64,000 bases of DNA from the NCBI RefSeq assembly GCF_024609785.1, contig NZ_JANHJQ010000009.1, positions 62,001 through 126,000 on the forward strand. Reading direction: 5' to 3'. Positions within the stretch are counted from its first letter, which is position 1; every line of letters begins with the position of its first letter. This DNA comes from Pseudalkalibacillus decolorationis (GTDB lineage Bacteria > Bacillota > Bacilli > Bacillales > Fictibacillaceae). A model generated the notes under the pieces. The model saw only the letters and a list, made by a program, of their open reading frames with translations. It was not told where the DNA came from and made no database searches. The position numbers and the translations under genes are program-made. Below are positions 10,088 to 19,288 of the stretch, one piece after another.

Positions 10088-10116
10088 ACCATAGAAATAA
10101 TTTTGAATTTTGTCAA
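10088..10116 (-). promoter_or_regulatory. sigma-A-type promoter for the DUF624/regulator pair
   Basis: Reading leftward: TTGACA (10111-10116), a 17-bp spacer, then TATGGT (10088-10093). It starts a transcript about 70 nt before the DUF624 start codon and separates this pair from the glycosidase operon upstream. Confidence 0.65.
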
Positions 10117-10242
10117 TATACACTTTACATAGTTGAGTTTTCCAAGTGTATTACTATATTTAGAATAAGGTGGGGTATTTCTATTAGTTAATTTTACGAC
10201 AGCAACCTCTATCCGCCCTGCAATTCTGTCATTAAGTTTTAA

Positions 10243-13200
10243 TTAACTGATTAAATGTTGTGCTGTTTTAATTGAAACTTCATCTGGGCGGTAAACAGAA
10301 TTGATATAGCCGGTTTTGTCAGTTGCAAACATGACAGATCTCTCAGCTTCAATCAGGAATGAATAGATTTTGTCGGTTTCTGGGTCTAAAATTTCAACTG
10401 TAGTATCCCTTGAAAATTCAGATACAAATATATATAATGATCCGTTTTCAAAGGATAATTTACGTCCATAAATACCTGGTAGATCACCTTTCAGCCACTC
10501 GAGGTGTTCACTGATTTTGGTTTGTTTCATCGCATATTCATAAAGGGCAACAATTGATTCACTTCGTTCATTTAGTTCAACCGGTAATGGACACCAAATA
10601 ATCTTTCCGTTACCAATTGGAATTTCCTTTAATGCAGTTGAACTCTCAGTAGCCAGTGAAACTTCCTTCATCGTATCAGCAATTCGTTCACCGCCGAATG
10701 ATACGGGATAGTATTTGTCATTTATATCCAGAATCTCCTCTCGAAGAATATTTTCACATTTAGTAGGTCCGATAATGTTCGTCATTCGTCCTGTGCCATG
10801 CCAATATTCGTCTAAATTGATGGGACCTGTAAATAGAAGCGTTATCCCATGTTCTTTTACAGCTTCAAGAATTTCATTAAGGGCTTTGCTGTTAAAATTA
10901 TGAGCACTTGGTACGACTAATAATTTCGGCGGTTCAGTTTTCAATGAATCTAGATGGTACTCACTCAATGCCCGGAATGGCGTGTTCATCTCATATGCTA
11001 ACGTTCTAGTAAGTTTCGTTGTTGCATCAAAAGCTAGTCTCCGATTTGAGAAATCATTCGAAAAAGGGAATACGACCGCTATTTCTTCAAGTTCACGTTT
11101 TTTGAATAGATCCCGTGTTTCTTTTATAAATGTTCCAAAGTCATAAGAAACATTCGTTTCTGGTTTTTCGGTTCCATCTGCTCGTATGGCGCCGATATTC
11201 GATTCATTGATATTATTCATAAAGTAGTTCGTATTCCAGAGCCATTGCACAGCACCTGCTCCACCTGTTGAAAATGAATAAGCATACTTCCGTTCAAGGA
11301 TATTGCGCAGTTCTTCTTCACTTCTTTTTGCCCGGTTATTTGGATTTTCAACATACATGATTCCCGTTTCCTGAATGAGATTCGGTTTATCAGGAGCTTT
11401 TGCAAAAATTCCATCCCAGAGCAATTGATCCATAAACCACCACGTGTGATTTGATGTGTAATCAACTGCCTCACTATAAAATAATGGTGATGGTCGTTGC
11501 GAAACAAGTGCTTCATCTTGACCAACCGTAACAAGTTGATTTGGCGACTGCTGCTTGATTGAAGTAGAAAGTTCCTTAGTCCACCAATTATGCATGTCCA
11601 TACTATACAATGTGTAATCTAGCCATTTTAGGCCTTTCTTTCCGGCAATCATATCCATGATCCTGAAATTGATTTCACTCGGTTCAGGTGGCTCCACTGC
11701 ATCAAACGATGGTAACTCTTGTTGAGTCATGTTCCATTGCTCCTGGAGTGCGCGTATCGACTTATGATGTTTCTTAAGCCAGTTTTGAAATGCTTTTCTA
11801 TCATAGTTATCGTGTAGTGAACGAGGACCTGCGAATCCGCGTTTTGGATCGAATAAAGAGGGTTCATTAATCAAATCCCAGTTCACATTTGTCGTTTCAG
11901 TATGCCTTGAAACAACTGCGGTAATAAAACGTTTTTGGGCTTCAACACTTCTCGGATCCAAGTATGGATTTTTGCCTTCCCACATTTCCGGCAAAAATGA
12001 AAAGAATGTAAACGTTACTTCAAGCTCATGTTTTTTGGCACACAATATGAAAGCATCTATTGAACGTAGTACATCCTCATTAACATGGCCATCGATAAAC
12101 ATCATCTTGCGCCAAGCTGTCCAAATCCCTGTACGGATATAATTGATTCCAGCACGTTTCATTTGCGCCATGTCCCGATCCCACACGTGTGGATTTGGTA
12201 AGAAAAGATAATATCGAGCAACATCTGAGGTCATATAAGTCATTCCAACAATTGGCATCGGGCGACCGTTTTTTTGGAAATAGTCCCGGTCACATGATAA
12301 AGGTTCCCCATTATTCAAAAGCACCCGGTCCATTCCCCAGAATCCTTGGTGCAGAATTCTCGTTTCCCCTTTACTTGATTCGGCACAACAAGTGACCTCA
12401 TAATATCCGGGTTCAATATCAGCTGGTACGATAAAAGAAAGTGAATTCCATTGCTGCGAAGCCTTTATTACCTTTGTTCTAGAAAGTTGTTCTTCATTAC
12501 CTTTTGTGACTGTAAAGGTCAACGTCCAATCAGTTGTTTGTTGATCAAATGACTGCAATTGATAGGTTACTTTTGCACGTTCTCCTTCATCGTATGTCGC
12601 GTAGTTTGTTTTCAGCCACATTTCAGTTACCCCGTTTGAGATGAACATTGCTAATTCTTGTAAGGTGTGTGCTCCCCTTTCTGTCCAAAACCGAGAATTG
12701 ATTTTCTGATTGATGAAGAGCCAACGACCACCCGTGAATTTCCCATTCCTATTTTCAATCAAAACACTAGGTGCAGCTACTTCACGGCCATTTTCCGTGA
12801 TCCCCTTTAGCAACGGATAGATACGAGCATCCATTGGTCCGCATGAGCCCATTTCTTCCTCGATCGCACTAGACTTTGAAACATGCAGTATGAAGTTGTA
12901 TGTATCTTCAATTGTAAATAGATCTTCTTTATTCGAAAATACAGGAATATCCTGATTATGTTTAAGAGAGGTGATTGGTTTAGATTTTACACGCAGCGCT
13001 TCATGTATGTTTAATCGTTGATGATAGGCAGTTTGTTCTCTTTCCTTTTTCCATTCGCCATCTTTAAAATAACAGGGGATTCGAAAAGGAATACCACCAA
13101 GATGGACAAGTCCTTTTCCTTGAGTTAAGTAAGTATGAATTGCCGGCCAGGCATCTTTTGGAAAGTAAGGTCCATGAAGATTGATAAAGCATGTCACTTC

Positions 13201-13341
13201 CCTATTATTTAAGTTCTCTTCTAATGAAACAGCGTCTATGACTTTTACTTCCTTATCATCTAGATAGTTAAAAAATGATTCAACTGGTCTGTCACCATCC
13301 ATTGGAAAACTGGAATCGTAGAAAATAATCGTTTTAGCCAT
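10243..13341 (-). CDS. large clan GH-A glycoside hydrolase, beta-galactosidase-like architecture
   Basis: Probable retaining beta-glycosidase, 1,032 aa, cytoplasmic (no signal peptide). Domains in order: an N-terminal Rossmann-like region (1-100), an extended and beta-rich stretch to about 340, a TIM barrel (about 350-720) and a flavodoxin-like domain (about 740-900) like the trimerisation domain of GH42 enzymes, then a short beta domain. Candidate catalytic residues are Glu in NWDLINEPS near 490 (acid/base) and Glu in NLIQETG near 658 (nucleophile), spaced as in clan GH-A. I cannot fix the family between GH2, GH5 and GH42. It follows the fucosidase gene by 91 nt and is probably in the same operon. 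ATG preceded by TGGAGG. Confidence 0.8.
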   Translation of the reverse strand: MAKTIIFYDSSFPMDGDRPVESFFNYLDDKEVKVIDAVSLEENLNNREVTCFINLHGPYFPKDAWPAIHTYLTQGKGLVHLGGIPFRIPCYFKDGEWKKEREQTAYHQRLNIHEALRVKSKPITSLKHNQDIPVFSNKEDLFTIEDTYNFILHVSKSSAIEEEMGSCGPMDARIYPLLKGITENGREVAAPSVLIENRNGKFTGGRWLFINQKINSRFWTERGAHTLQELAMFISNGVTEMWLKTNYATYDEGERAKVTYQLQSFDQQTTDWTLTFTVTKGNEEQLSRTKVIKASQQWNSLSFIVPADIEPGYYEVTCCAESSKGETRILHQGFWGMDRVLLNNGEPLSCDRDYFQKNGRPMPIVGMTYMTSDVARYYLFLPNPHVWDRDMAQMKRAGINYIRTGIWTAWRKMMFIDGHVNEDVLRSIDAFILCAKKHELEVTFTFFSFLPEMWEGKNPYLDPRSVEAQKRFITAVVSRHTETTNVNWDLINEPSLFDPKRGFAGPRSLHDNYDRKAFQNWLKKHHKSIRALQEQWNMTQQELPSFDAVEPPEPSEINFRIMDMIAGKKGLKWLDYTLYSMDMHNWWTKELSTSIKQQSPNQLVTVGQDEALVSQRPSPLFYSEAVDYTSNHTWWFMDQLLWDGIFAKAPDKPNLIQETGIMYVENPNNRAKRSEEELRNILERKYAYSFSTGGAGAVQWLWNTNYFMNNINESNIGAIRADGTEKPETNVSYDFGTFIKETRDLFKKRELEEIAVVFPFSNDFSNRRLAFDATTKLTRTLAYEMNTPFRALSEYHLDSLKTEPPKLLVVPSAHNFNSKALNEILEAVKEHGITLLFTGPINLDEYWHGTGRMTNIIGPTKCENILREEILDINDKYYPVSFGGERIADTMKEVSLATESSTALKEIPIGNGKIIWCPLPVELNERSESIVALYEYAMKQTKISEHLEWLKGDLPGIYGRKLSFENGSLYIFVSEFSRDTTVEILDPETDKIYSFLIEAERSVMFATDKTGYINSVYRPDEVSIKTAQHLIS

Positions 13342-13432
13342 TTTGAGTTACCTCCATTTTTGATCGAATCATATGTAGTCTATCAAGGGACCCCGTTCAA
13401 CTAAATTCAACATCGTGTGATAATAGGATTAT

Positions 13433-14659
13433 CTATATAGTAAAGTCGATAATCTTTGCTTCCTTAACAGATTCAATTACGCGCAGCCGTAGTTTTGTCG
13501 TTTTAACAGGGGTGATTTGTTGAATCCGCTTATGACCAATTGCCGACCCTTCACCAATGACATACCAGCCACCGTCTTCGAAGCTTTCAATCACATATTT
13601 CCGAACCCGTTCCCCATGCTGGATATCCTCCTGCAACATAACCGTGTCTACTTCCACTTCACCTGAAAGTTCTAAAATAAGTTCGTCTCCTTCTCCTGCT
13701 GTTCGAGCAAGCGGAGTAGCGAACCTTTTCTCTATTTCTCTAGCAAATTCCAACACTCTTTGCCTATCCGCATCAGGAATAAGCCCCTGGTTATCAGGTG
13801 TAACGTTTAATAATAAATTCGTACCATGCCCGACTGATCGATAGTAAATGTCTAGCAAATTATCTAATGAACGGATATTGTGCTCATCATTCGGATGCCA
13901 GAACCAATGTTCTCCACGTAAAGGGACGTCGCACTCTGCAGGCAGCCATTTTGGTGTACCTGGGAGCCATTGCCCCTCTTGATCTGTAAACATACTAATC
14001 TTGGCATCTGTATTTCTCGTGTTCCAGCATGGATATGGAGCTACCCCATCCTCGTTCCCAACCCAGCGAATCGTAGGCTGCCCCATATTGAAAATCATCG
14101 CGTCAGGTTGATACTTTTTCACGATTCCAATGATACGTTCCCAATCATATTCGCGATTCTCTGAGCCAGCACCATCAAACCAAACCTCGATAATCGGTCC
14201 ATACTGCGTAAGCAATTCTGTTAGCTGCTGACAATAAAAATCATCGTATGCTTTTTTATCGGTATAACAAGGCTCGTGGCGATCCCACGGCGATAAGTAA
14301 ACACCAAAAGGCATATCAAACTCCACACAAGCCTCCGCGCATTCCCGAACTACAACGCCCTTTCCACCTTTCCAAGGGCTACTTTTAACCGAATAATCCG
14401 TTGTTTCCGTTGGCCACAAACAAACTCCATCATGGTGCTTTGCCGTTAACACAAAGTATTGAAAGCCTGCTTCTTTCGCAAGCCTTACCCACTGATTTGC
14501 ATCTAAATTAGTTGGGTTAAACTTTTCCGGGGGATCTGTTCCATCGCCCCATTCCTGATCACAAAACGTATTCATCCCAAAATGCACATAAAAACCGAGT
14601 TCAAGGTTTTGCCATGCAACCTGCTGTTTACTCGGTAGTGCCAGTTCCTCATTTCCCAT
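13433..14659 (-). CDS. alpha-L-fucosidase, GH29
   Basis: Retaining exo-alpha-L-fucosidase, 408 aa, without signal peptide, so it should act on imported fucosylated fragments. Diagnostic motifs are the N-terminal GFYVHFGMNTF, the AKHHDGVCLWPT segment (HHDG at 75-78), and the nucleophile segment IIEVWFDGAG with Asp162. The C-terminal third looks like a short beta-sandwich (LELSGEVEVDTVMLQED), usual for the family. ATG preceded by AAGGGGG. It lies 15 nt after the IolE-like gene. Together with the GH38 gene it suggests the locus handles complex glycans containing fucose and mannose. Confidence 0.92.
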   Translation of the reverse strand: MGNEELALPSKQQVAWQNLELGFYVHFGMNTFCDQEWGDGTDPPEKFNPTNLDANQWVRLAKEAGFQYFVLTAKHHDGVCLWPTETTDYSVKSSPWKGGKGVVVRECAEACVEFDMPFGVYLSPWDRHEPCYTDKKAYDDFYCQQLTELLTQYGPIIEVWFDGAGSENREYDWERIIGIVKKYQPDAMIFNMGQPTIRWVGNEDGVAPYPCWNTRNTDAKISMFTDQEGQWLPGTPKWLPAECDVPLRGEHWFWHPNDEHNIRSLDNLLDIYYRSVGHGTNLLLNVTPDNQGLIPDADRQRVLEFAREIEKRFATPLARTAGEGDELILELSGEVEVDTVMLQEDIQHGERVRKYVIESFEDGGWYVIGEGSAIGHKRIQQITPVKTTKLRLRVIESVKEAKIIDFTI

Positions 14660-14674
14660 TCGTAAATACCCCCT

Positions 14675-15448
14675 TTATTTCACTTCAGACTTTGGCATCA
14701 TTTCTTTGAGGTTTGTTAGATTAATGGAAAGACTTTCATAAGGATCCCTCTCGAACTCTTCTTGCTCAACTGTGAACCACTCCACGTTATATTCATTCCC
14801 AACTTTAATAAGTGAATTAAAGTCCAGCAGACCATTTCCAATTTCCGTTCCACTCTTTTTGTTACCATCTACTATTTTCATATCCTTAATATGTAAGGAC
14901 ACGACTCGGTTTTGATATTTCCGGATGATCTTTAACGGGTCATGGTTTGCAAAACTACTCCAATAACAATCAAGCTCTACTTTTACGAGCTCTGGGTCGG
15001 TATTTTCAAAGAGGAGATCAAACCCTGTTTTGTCTCCGAATCTCTTGAACTCAAAATCGTGGTTATGATAACCGAAAATAAATCCTTCCTTCTTACATGC
15101 TTCACCGATTTGGTTTAATGTTTCTGCTGTTCTCTTGTAATCATCTATTGTTTGCCTCATTTCTTTAGGAATTGCCGGACAAATGATCAGGTTATTTTCT
15201 ATGATGCTGTGATACTCAAATGTTTCTTCTCGTTTGTCATTCAATAGTTGATCTAATCCAACATGAGCACCTGCCGTCACAATTCCATTACTATCCATTA
15301 ATTGCTTAACTTTATCTGCAGAGGTATTATAAAAACCTGCAAATTGAATTCCTTCATAGCCAAGGTCAGCAACCTTTTGAACCGTTCCTAAAAAATCCTT
15401 TTCAGCATCTTTCCATACAGAAAATAACTGTAAGCCAATTTTACTCAT
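14675..15448 (-). CDS. sugar phosphate isomerase/epimerase (IolE-like TIM barrel)
   Basis: Xylose-isomerase-like TIM-barrel protein, 257 aa. Seen: the N-terminal IGLQLFSVW strand, the GYHNHDFEF motif, LVKVELDCYW and VSLHIKDMK, which carry the metal-binding Glu/Asp/His residues of AP-endonuclease-2 fold isomerases. These enzymes isomerise or dehydrate keto sugars and inosoles next to Gfo/Idh/MocA oxidoreductases, as here. I start at the ATG at 15448, eight bases after GGAGG; an upstream in-frame ATG overlaps that binding site. Substrate unknown. Confidence 0.85.
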   Translation of the reverse strand: MSKIGLQLFSVWKDAEKDFLGTVQKVADLGYEGIQFAGFYNTSADKVKQLMDSNGIVTAGAHVGLDQLLNDKREETFEYHSIIENNLIICPAIPKEMRQTIDDYKRTAETLNQIGEACKKEGFIFGYHNHDFEFKRFGDKTGFDLLFENTDPELVKVELDCYWSSFANHDPLKIIRKYQNRVVSLHIKDMKIVDGNKKSGTEIGNGLLDFNSLIKVGNEYNVEWFTVEQEEFERDPYESLSINLTNLKEMMPKSEVK

Positions 15449-15473
15449 AAGAATATCCTCCTTCATTTAGGTG

Positions 15474-15500
15474 GGGCGGCCAAGGATATTTTAACCGCCC
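15474..15500 (-). other. intercistronic GC-rich hairpin
   Basis: GGGCGG / CCGCCC pair across 15 nt in the 196-nt gap between the oxidoreductase stop and the IolE-like gene. No U-run follows. The rest of the gap holds no gene that I can support. Confidence 0.45.
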
Positions 15501-15644
15501 GTTTTGCCAGCTCTCTCAGGTAGCTCGAGTTCACTTTCGATTCTTTTACAACTCGCCCTTGTACAATTGGGGTCAAGCAACTCTAAATTCCCGAATGGTT
15601 GAATTATCGCCATTCGTGTTTGGATTACAAGATCTGTGGTTGAA

Positions 15645-16706
15645 TCAAACAGTGACTCGCCCATCAATTTTGATTGCTTGACCTTTTTCTGCAGATTCGT
15701 AAAGGCCATTGATGATGCGTTGCAAGTAGACACCCTCTTTACCATTACTTATAGGGGCAGTACCTTCCAGGCAGGCATCTACAAATCGCTCAAGTTCGAG
15801 CTCGTGGTAGCCTTTCTTCGGCAGATATGAAGGGGTAATGTCGATTAACGTATCATGCTTTTCTTGGTAGATCTTAAATGGGAAAACATCGGCTCCACCT
15901 TGATTTCCGATCAATGAAACATTCATTTCATCATGCTTTTCTACATTGGCTGCAAAGGCTGTGTCTAAAAGAATCGACGCACCGTTTTTGAACGTGATCA
16001 TCCCACGCGCCATATCCTCGATCGAAAAGTTCTCCCAGTCCCATGACCCCATAAGACCGACACCCTTACGCTTTCCTAACTCCTGATATGTGGCTCCGAA
16101 AACGGTATCAGGTTCTGGATACCCCATTAAATACAAGGCCGTATCTAACATATGTACCCCGATATCAATCAAAGGTCCCCCACCTTGAAGCTCTTTATTT
16201 GTAAATACGCCCCATCCTGGAATTCCTCGTCGACGCATCGCAGTAACCCTGGCCGCATAAATGTCGCCAAGTTCGTTATTGTCGATGAATCGTTTTAACG
16301 CCTCTACCTCTGGAGCATGACGGAAATGGAAGCCATAGGTTAAAATTTTTCCTGTTTCATTCGCAGCATCAGCCATTTTTTCAGCTTCCTGAACCGTCAT
16401 CGCTGGTGGTTTTTCACACAAAACATGACAGCCTGCTTGTAGTGCAGCCATCGTTGCCGGATAATGGAATTTGTTCGGCGTACAAATACTGACAGCATCA
16501 ATTTGGACCTTTTCAAACATATCCTCATAGCTGGTAAACGTATGAGGAATATTGAATTCTGCTGCTAACTCTTCAGCCTTTTCCTTTACAACATCACTTA
16601 CGGCAACCATTTCAACCTTATCCCCGCACTTTAAATAGTTGGGAATATGCGCTGCTTTTGCAATACCTCCAGCACCAACAATGGCAACTCTTAACCTTTT
16701 TGTCAT
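15645..16706 (-). CDS. Gfo/Idh/MocA-family oxidoreductase (first of a pair)
   Basis: NAD(P)-dependent sugar oxidoreductase, 353 aa. The Rossmann motif VAIVGAGGIAKAAH opens the protein, the CEKPPAMT motif (Glu-Lys-Pro, catalytic Lys) sits near residue 95, and the C-terminal domain contains GGGPLIDIGVHMLDTALYLM with the conserved Asp and His. The ATG at 16706 has AAGGAGG upstream; an in-frame start 75 nt earlier does not. It follows the next oxidoreductase gene by 16 nt. These enzymes oxidise or reduce secondary hydroxyls of sugars; the neighbouring IolE-like isomerase suggests a keto-sugar intermediate. Confidence 0.9.
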   Translation of the reverse strand: MTKRLRVAIVGAGGIAKAAHIPNYLKCGDKVEMVAVSDVVKEKAEELAAEFNIPHTFTSYEDMFEKVQIDAVSICTPNKFHYPATMAALQAGCHVLCEKPPAMTVQEAEKMADAANETGKILTYGFHFRHAPEVEALKRFIDNNELGDIYAARVTAMRRRGIPGWGVFTNKELQGGGPLIDIGVHMLDTALYLMGYPEPDTVFGATYQELGKRKGVGLMGSWDWENFSIEDMARGMITFKNGASILLDTAFAANVEKHDEMNVSLIGNQGGADVFPFKIYQEKHDTLIDITPSYLPKKGYHELELERFVDACLEGTAPISNGKEGVYLQRIINGLYESAEKGQAIKIDGRVTV

Positions 16707-16722
16707 AGCTATTTCCTCCTTG

Positions 16723-17742
16723 TTAAGCCTTTTGTTCCACATTTGATAATTCAGCTGTTTCCACTCTTCGGCCTTGTTCATGCGAAATCCTAGAAGCTTC
16801 GTTAATTAAGGTTAACCCTCGAACATCTGCTTCTGTAATCATGGTAGGTTCATTATTCATGACTTCATTGACCCATTGATCCATCGGTAATGGGAGTGGT
16901 TCTGGTAATTGTTCAGGAACAGCCCAACCATCACCCAGCTGTTTACTCTTCAACCGAATCTGATTCTCTTCGATTAATAACGTTCCATCTGTTCCGTAAA
17001 GTTCAAGCTGAAACGGGCTGCCACTTGATAGAAAGCCAGACTCGATAATTCCGAGAGCACCCGTTTCATATTCAACTATCGCAACCGAATTGTCATCAAC
17101 GTCGTGACCCAATGTATGTTGCAATCGGGCTGTTACAGCTTTAACTGGTCCTGCTAAGCGGTTTGTTAAATAGATCGGATGGGCACCAAGGTCAATAAGC
17201 GCTCCACCGCCGCATTCTTCTTTATTAAAGAAATGTTCAGGAAGCCATCCGTTCGGGTTTCCACTTGAAGGAACAGCACCGTTATGTGCTAACCGACAAC
17301 GGATCGAAGTCAGTTTGCCTAGCAGATTTTGATTGATTACTTCCTGAGCATATAAATAGTAATCTTCGGTTAATCGAGGTAAGGAGACCATTAGTTTTAC
17401 ATTGTTATCCTTTACAGCCTTCAAGATTTCATCACAATCTTCTACCGAAAAAGCAAGTACCTTTTCTGTGAAAATATGCTTTTTATGAAGGGCTGCTTTC
17501 AATATGATTTCCTTATGAAGGTTTGTTGGCGTATCGACGATAACTGCATCAATCTCTGGATTAGCTAATACCGTTTCAAGATCTTTTTCAAACGGGACCC
17601 CAAGTTTTTCAGCCCATTTTTCACCACGAAGAGGATGTTCATCCCAGACAACCTTGATCGTTACGTTTTCATTTTTACTTGCTTGGTTCGCATAATCGTC
17701 AGCATGCACATGCCATTTACTTAGCATCGCAACATTAATCAT
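16723..17742 (-). CDS. Gfo/Idh/MocA-family oxidoreductase (second of a pair)
   Basis: NAD(P)-dependent oxidoreductase, 339 aa, distinct from its neighbour: the N-terminal strand is INVAMLSKWHVHADDY without the usual GxGxxG, a variant seen in some family members. The FTEKVLAF segment replaces the usual EKP motif but retains the catalytic Lys, and GGGALIDLGAHPIYLTNRL carries the conserved Asp/His pair. The ATG at 17742 has AAGGGAGG upstream; the in-frame ATG 75 nt earlier lacks one. Same transcript as the ROK kinase upstream and the other oxidoreductase downstream. Confidence 0.87.
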   Translation of the reverse strand: MINVAMLSKWHVHADDYANQASKNENVTIKVVWDEHPLRGEKWAEKLGVPFEKDLETVLANPEIDAVIVDTPTNLHKEIILKAALHKKHIFTEKVLAFSVEDCDEILKAVKDNNVKLMVSLPRLTEDYYLYAQEVINQNLLGKLTSIRCRLAHNGAVPSSGNPNGWLPEHFFNKEECGGGALIDLGAHPIYLTNRLAGPVKAVTARLQHTLGHDVDDNSVAIVEYETGALGIIESGFLSSGSPFQLELYGTDGTLLIEENQIRLKSKQLGDGWAVPEQLPEPLPLPMDQWVNEVMNNEPTMITEADVRGLTLINEASRISHEQGRRVETAELSNVEQKA

Positions 17743-17864
17743 TTTATTGCCTCCCTTTTTAAATGTAATTTGGTTTGCTATGTCTATTCTTGTAATGTTT
17801 TTATCCATAGAAATCATGGGAAAAATCCAAACAATTCTATGTGTTTGTTCCTGTCATTTCCTTT

Positions 17865-18743
17865 CTAAAAACAACTACGTACTTTTTTAGCTAACGCTAA
17901 CCCACCGCATAATCCTGCATGATCTCCTAATCCCGGTGGTACAATGTACTCGTCTATTTTTTCTAGAATGTTCTCATGTTGAATATACCCATTTAACAGT
18001 CGAATAACGTTTTCCTTTAGTATAGGGAAAATTTGTTCTTGTTTCATAACTCCCCCACCTAAAATCAACCTTTTTGGGGAGAGAACTAAAATATAATTTA
18101 CAAGTGCCTGAGCAAGGTAAAAAGCTTCAAGCTCCCACACTTGAGACTTACCAGCTAGAGATACTCCCTTTTCGCCCCACCGTTCCTCAATTGCTGGACC
18201 AGCAGCCATACCTTCGAGACAATCTCCGTGAAATGGGCAACTTCCCTTAAAAGGATCCTCGGCATGTCGCTGTACTAAAATGTGTCCCATCTCAGGATGG
18301 AGCAACCCATGGACAACCCGACCTTCTGTGATTGCACCCACTCCAATTCCGGTACCAACTGTCATGTAAATACAACTGTCTAGCCCTTTCGCTGATCCCC
18401 ACTCCAACTCTCCAAGCGCAGCTGCATTGACATCTGTATCAAATCCGATTGGAACATTAAAATAACTCTTCATTTCACCAACAATGTCTACATTATTCCA
18501 ATACTTTTTTGGAGTGCTCGTTATCCATCCATAAGTGCTACTTTCTCGATTCAAATCTACCGGACCAAAGGAACCGATACCTAGAGCATCCATCTGCTTC
18601 TCCTGAAAAAAATCAACCACTTTCTGAAAAGTCTCGTTAGGTGTAGACGTTGGAATAGTTACTCTCTCCAAGATTTCTCCATTCTCATTACCTATACCGC
18701 AAATAAATTTAGTCCCACCAGCTTCAATTGCTCCTAATCGCAT
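17865..18743 (-). CDS. ROK-family sugar kinase (fructokinase/GmuE-like)
   Basis: ATP-dependent hexokinase of the ROK family, 292 aa. Seen: the phosphate-binding start GAIEAGGTKFICGIG, the catalytic Asp in FDTDVNAAALGE, the GTGIGVG loop and a zinc site HPEMGHI followed by CPFHGDCLEG. Length and start match ScrK/GmuE fructokinases, which phosphorylate fructose and sometimes mannose; with an alpha-mannosidase in the locus either is plausible. ATG preceded by GAGGAG. It heads the leftward operon ending with the GH-A hydrolase. It lacks an HTH domain, so it is not a repressor. Confidence 0.88.
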   Translation of the reverse strand: MRLGAIEAGGTKFICGIGNENGEILERVTIPTSTPNETFQKVVDFFQEKQMDALGIGSFGPVDLNRESSTYGWITSTPKKYWNNVDIVGEMKSYFNVPIGFDTDVNAAALGELEWGSAKGLDSCIYMTVGTGIGVGAITEGRVVHGLLHPEMGHILVQRHAEDPFKGSCPFHGDCLEGMAAGPAIEERWGEKGVSLAGKSQVWELEAFYLAQALVNYILVLSPKRLILGGGVMKQEQIFPILKENVIRLLNGYIQHENILEKIDEYIVPPGLGDHAGLCGGLALAKKVRSCF

Positions 18744-18778
18744 ACTATTCGCTCCTCTCGTTTCTCAAATTCTACTAT

Positions 18779-18874
18779 AAAGAAAACTTGGCTAGCGACA
18801 AGCCTTAGCGCTGTCGATCGCCGTAGTTGCGCTTATACTATAGAAAGTATTTTTATACTTTCTTAACGTGTAAA
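18779..18874. repeat. mosaic intergenic element, copy A (type I)
   Basis: About 96 bp, AAAGAAAACTTGGCTAGC to TTCTTAACGTGTAAA. It contains a TTGGC/GACAA-type stem, a GGCGATCGCC-like palindrome and the perfect hairpin AGAAAGTAT-TTTT-ATACTTTCT. Nearly identical to copy C. It lies 36 nt upstream of the ROK kinase start and is directly joined to copy A'. Confidence 0.85.
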
Positions 18875-19004
18875 GAAAACTTGGCAAAGCCAAGCCTTTG
18901 GCGCAGGCTGAGCCCTAGCTGCACTTATACTTAGGACTTAAACTTTTCCTCAACGTCGATATACTTCCCGTTGAAAAGTTATACTTTCTTAAGGTGTAAA
19001 AAAA
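18875..19004. repeat. mosaic intergenic element, copy A' (type II), tandem to copy A
   Basis: About 130 bp with the same left end (AAAGAAAACTTGGC) and right tail (ATACTTTCTTAAGGTGTAAA) as copy A, but a longer core containing CTTTTCCTCAACGTCGAT. It closely matches copy B at 22150-22285. The right tail merges with the T-tract of the minus-strand terminator at 18998-19032. Confidence 0.85.
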
Positions 19005-19032
19005 TATGCCAAAACGAAAATCAGTTTTGGCA
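18998..19032 (-). terminator. minus-strand intrinsic terminator in the leader of the ROK operon
   Basis: Read leftward: stem TGCCAAAAC / GTTTTGGCA with an 8-nt loop, then TATTTTTTT. It lies between the predicted leftward promoter (19139-19168) and the ROK kinase gene, so it would cut that transcript after about 130 nt. It is a candidate attenuator; an earlier TTTTGG in the leader could pair with the CCAAAA arm as an anti-terminator. Confidence 0.65.
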
Positions 19033-19119
19033 ATACACTACTTATAGGTTCATTGATTCCAAAATTTTTAAAGGCTTAATTCGGCACAAACCATTGTTAC
19101 TATTAATCCAGTAATGTTG

Positions 19120-19135
19120 TTTGTAACCTTACAAA
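19120..19135. promoter_or_regulatory. LacI-type operator O1
   Basis: TTTGTAACCTTACAAA is a perfect 7-2-7 palindrome. It covers the predicted start site of the leftward promoter at 19139-19168, a classic repressor position. A near-identical second copy lies before lacI, and both are followed by ATCATT. Confidence 0.7.
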
Positions 19136-19138
19136 ATC

Positions 19139-19168
19139 ATTATGACATGTGTTATTCTGAACTGTCAA
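19139..19168 (-). promoter_or_regulatory. leftward promoter for the ROK/GH29 operon
   Basis: Reading leftward: TTGACA (19163-19168), 18-bp spacer, CATAAT (19139-19144). Expected start near 19132, inside operator O1. It is the best promoter found upstream of the ROK kinase gene, giving a leader of nearly 390 nt. Confidence 0.6.
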
Positions 19169-19288
19169 TCTATTTTTCAGATAATTCGAATTCTTTTTGC
19201 TATAATTATTGAACTATACTTACCTCTAAACAATACATAAAGTTACATCAATTATATTTACTTCACATGTCTTTTCGATTATATTTAC

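Noticed and set aside
15491-15745. Minus-strand frame overlapping the end of the Gfo/Idh/MocA gene, with a LacI-C-terminus-like look
   Set aside because: No ribosome binding site, the frame mostly overlaps a well-supported gene, and the resemblance is too weak to call a pseudogene.
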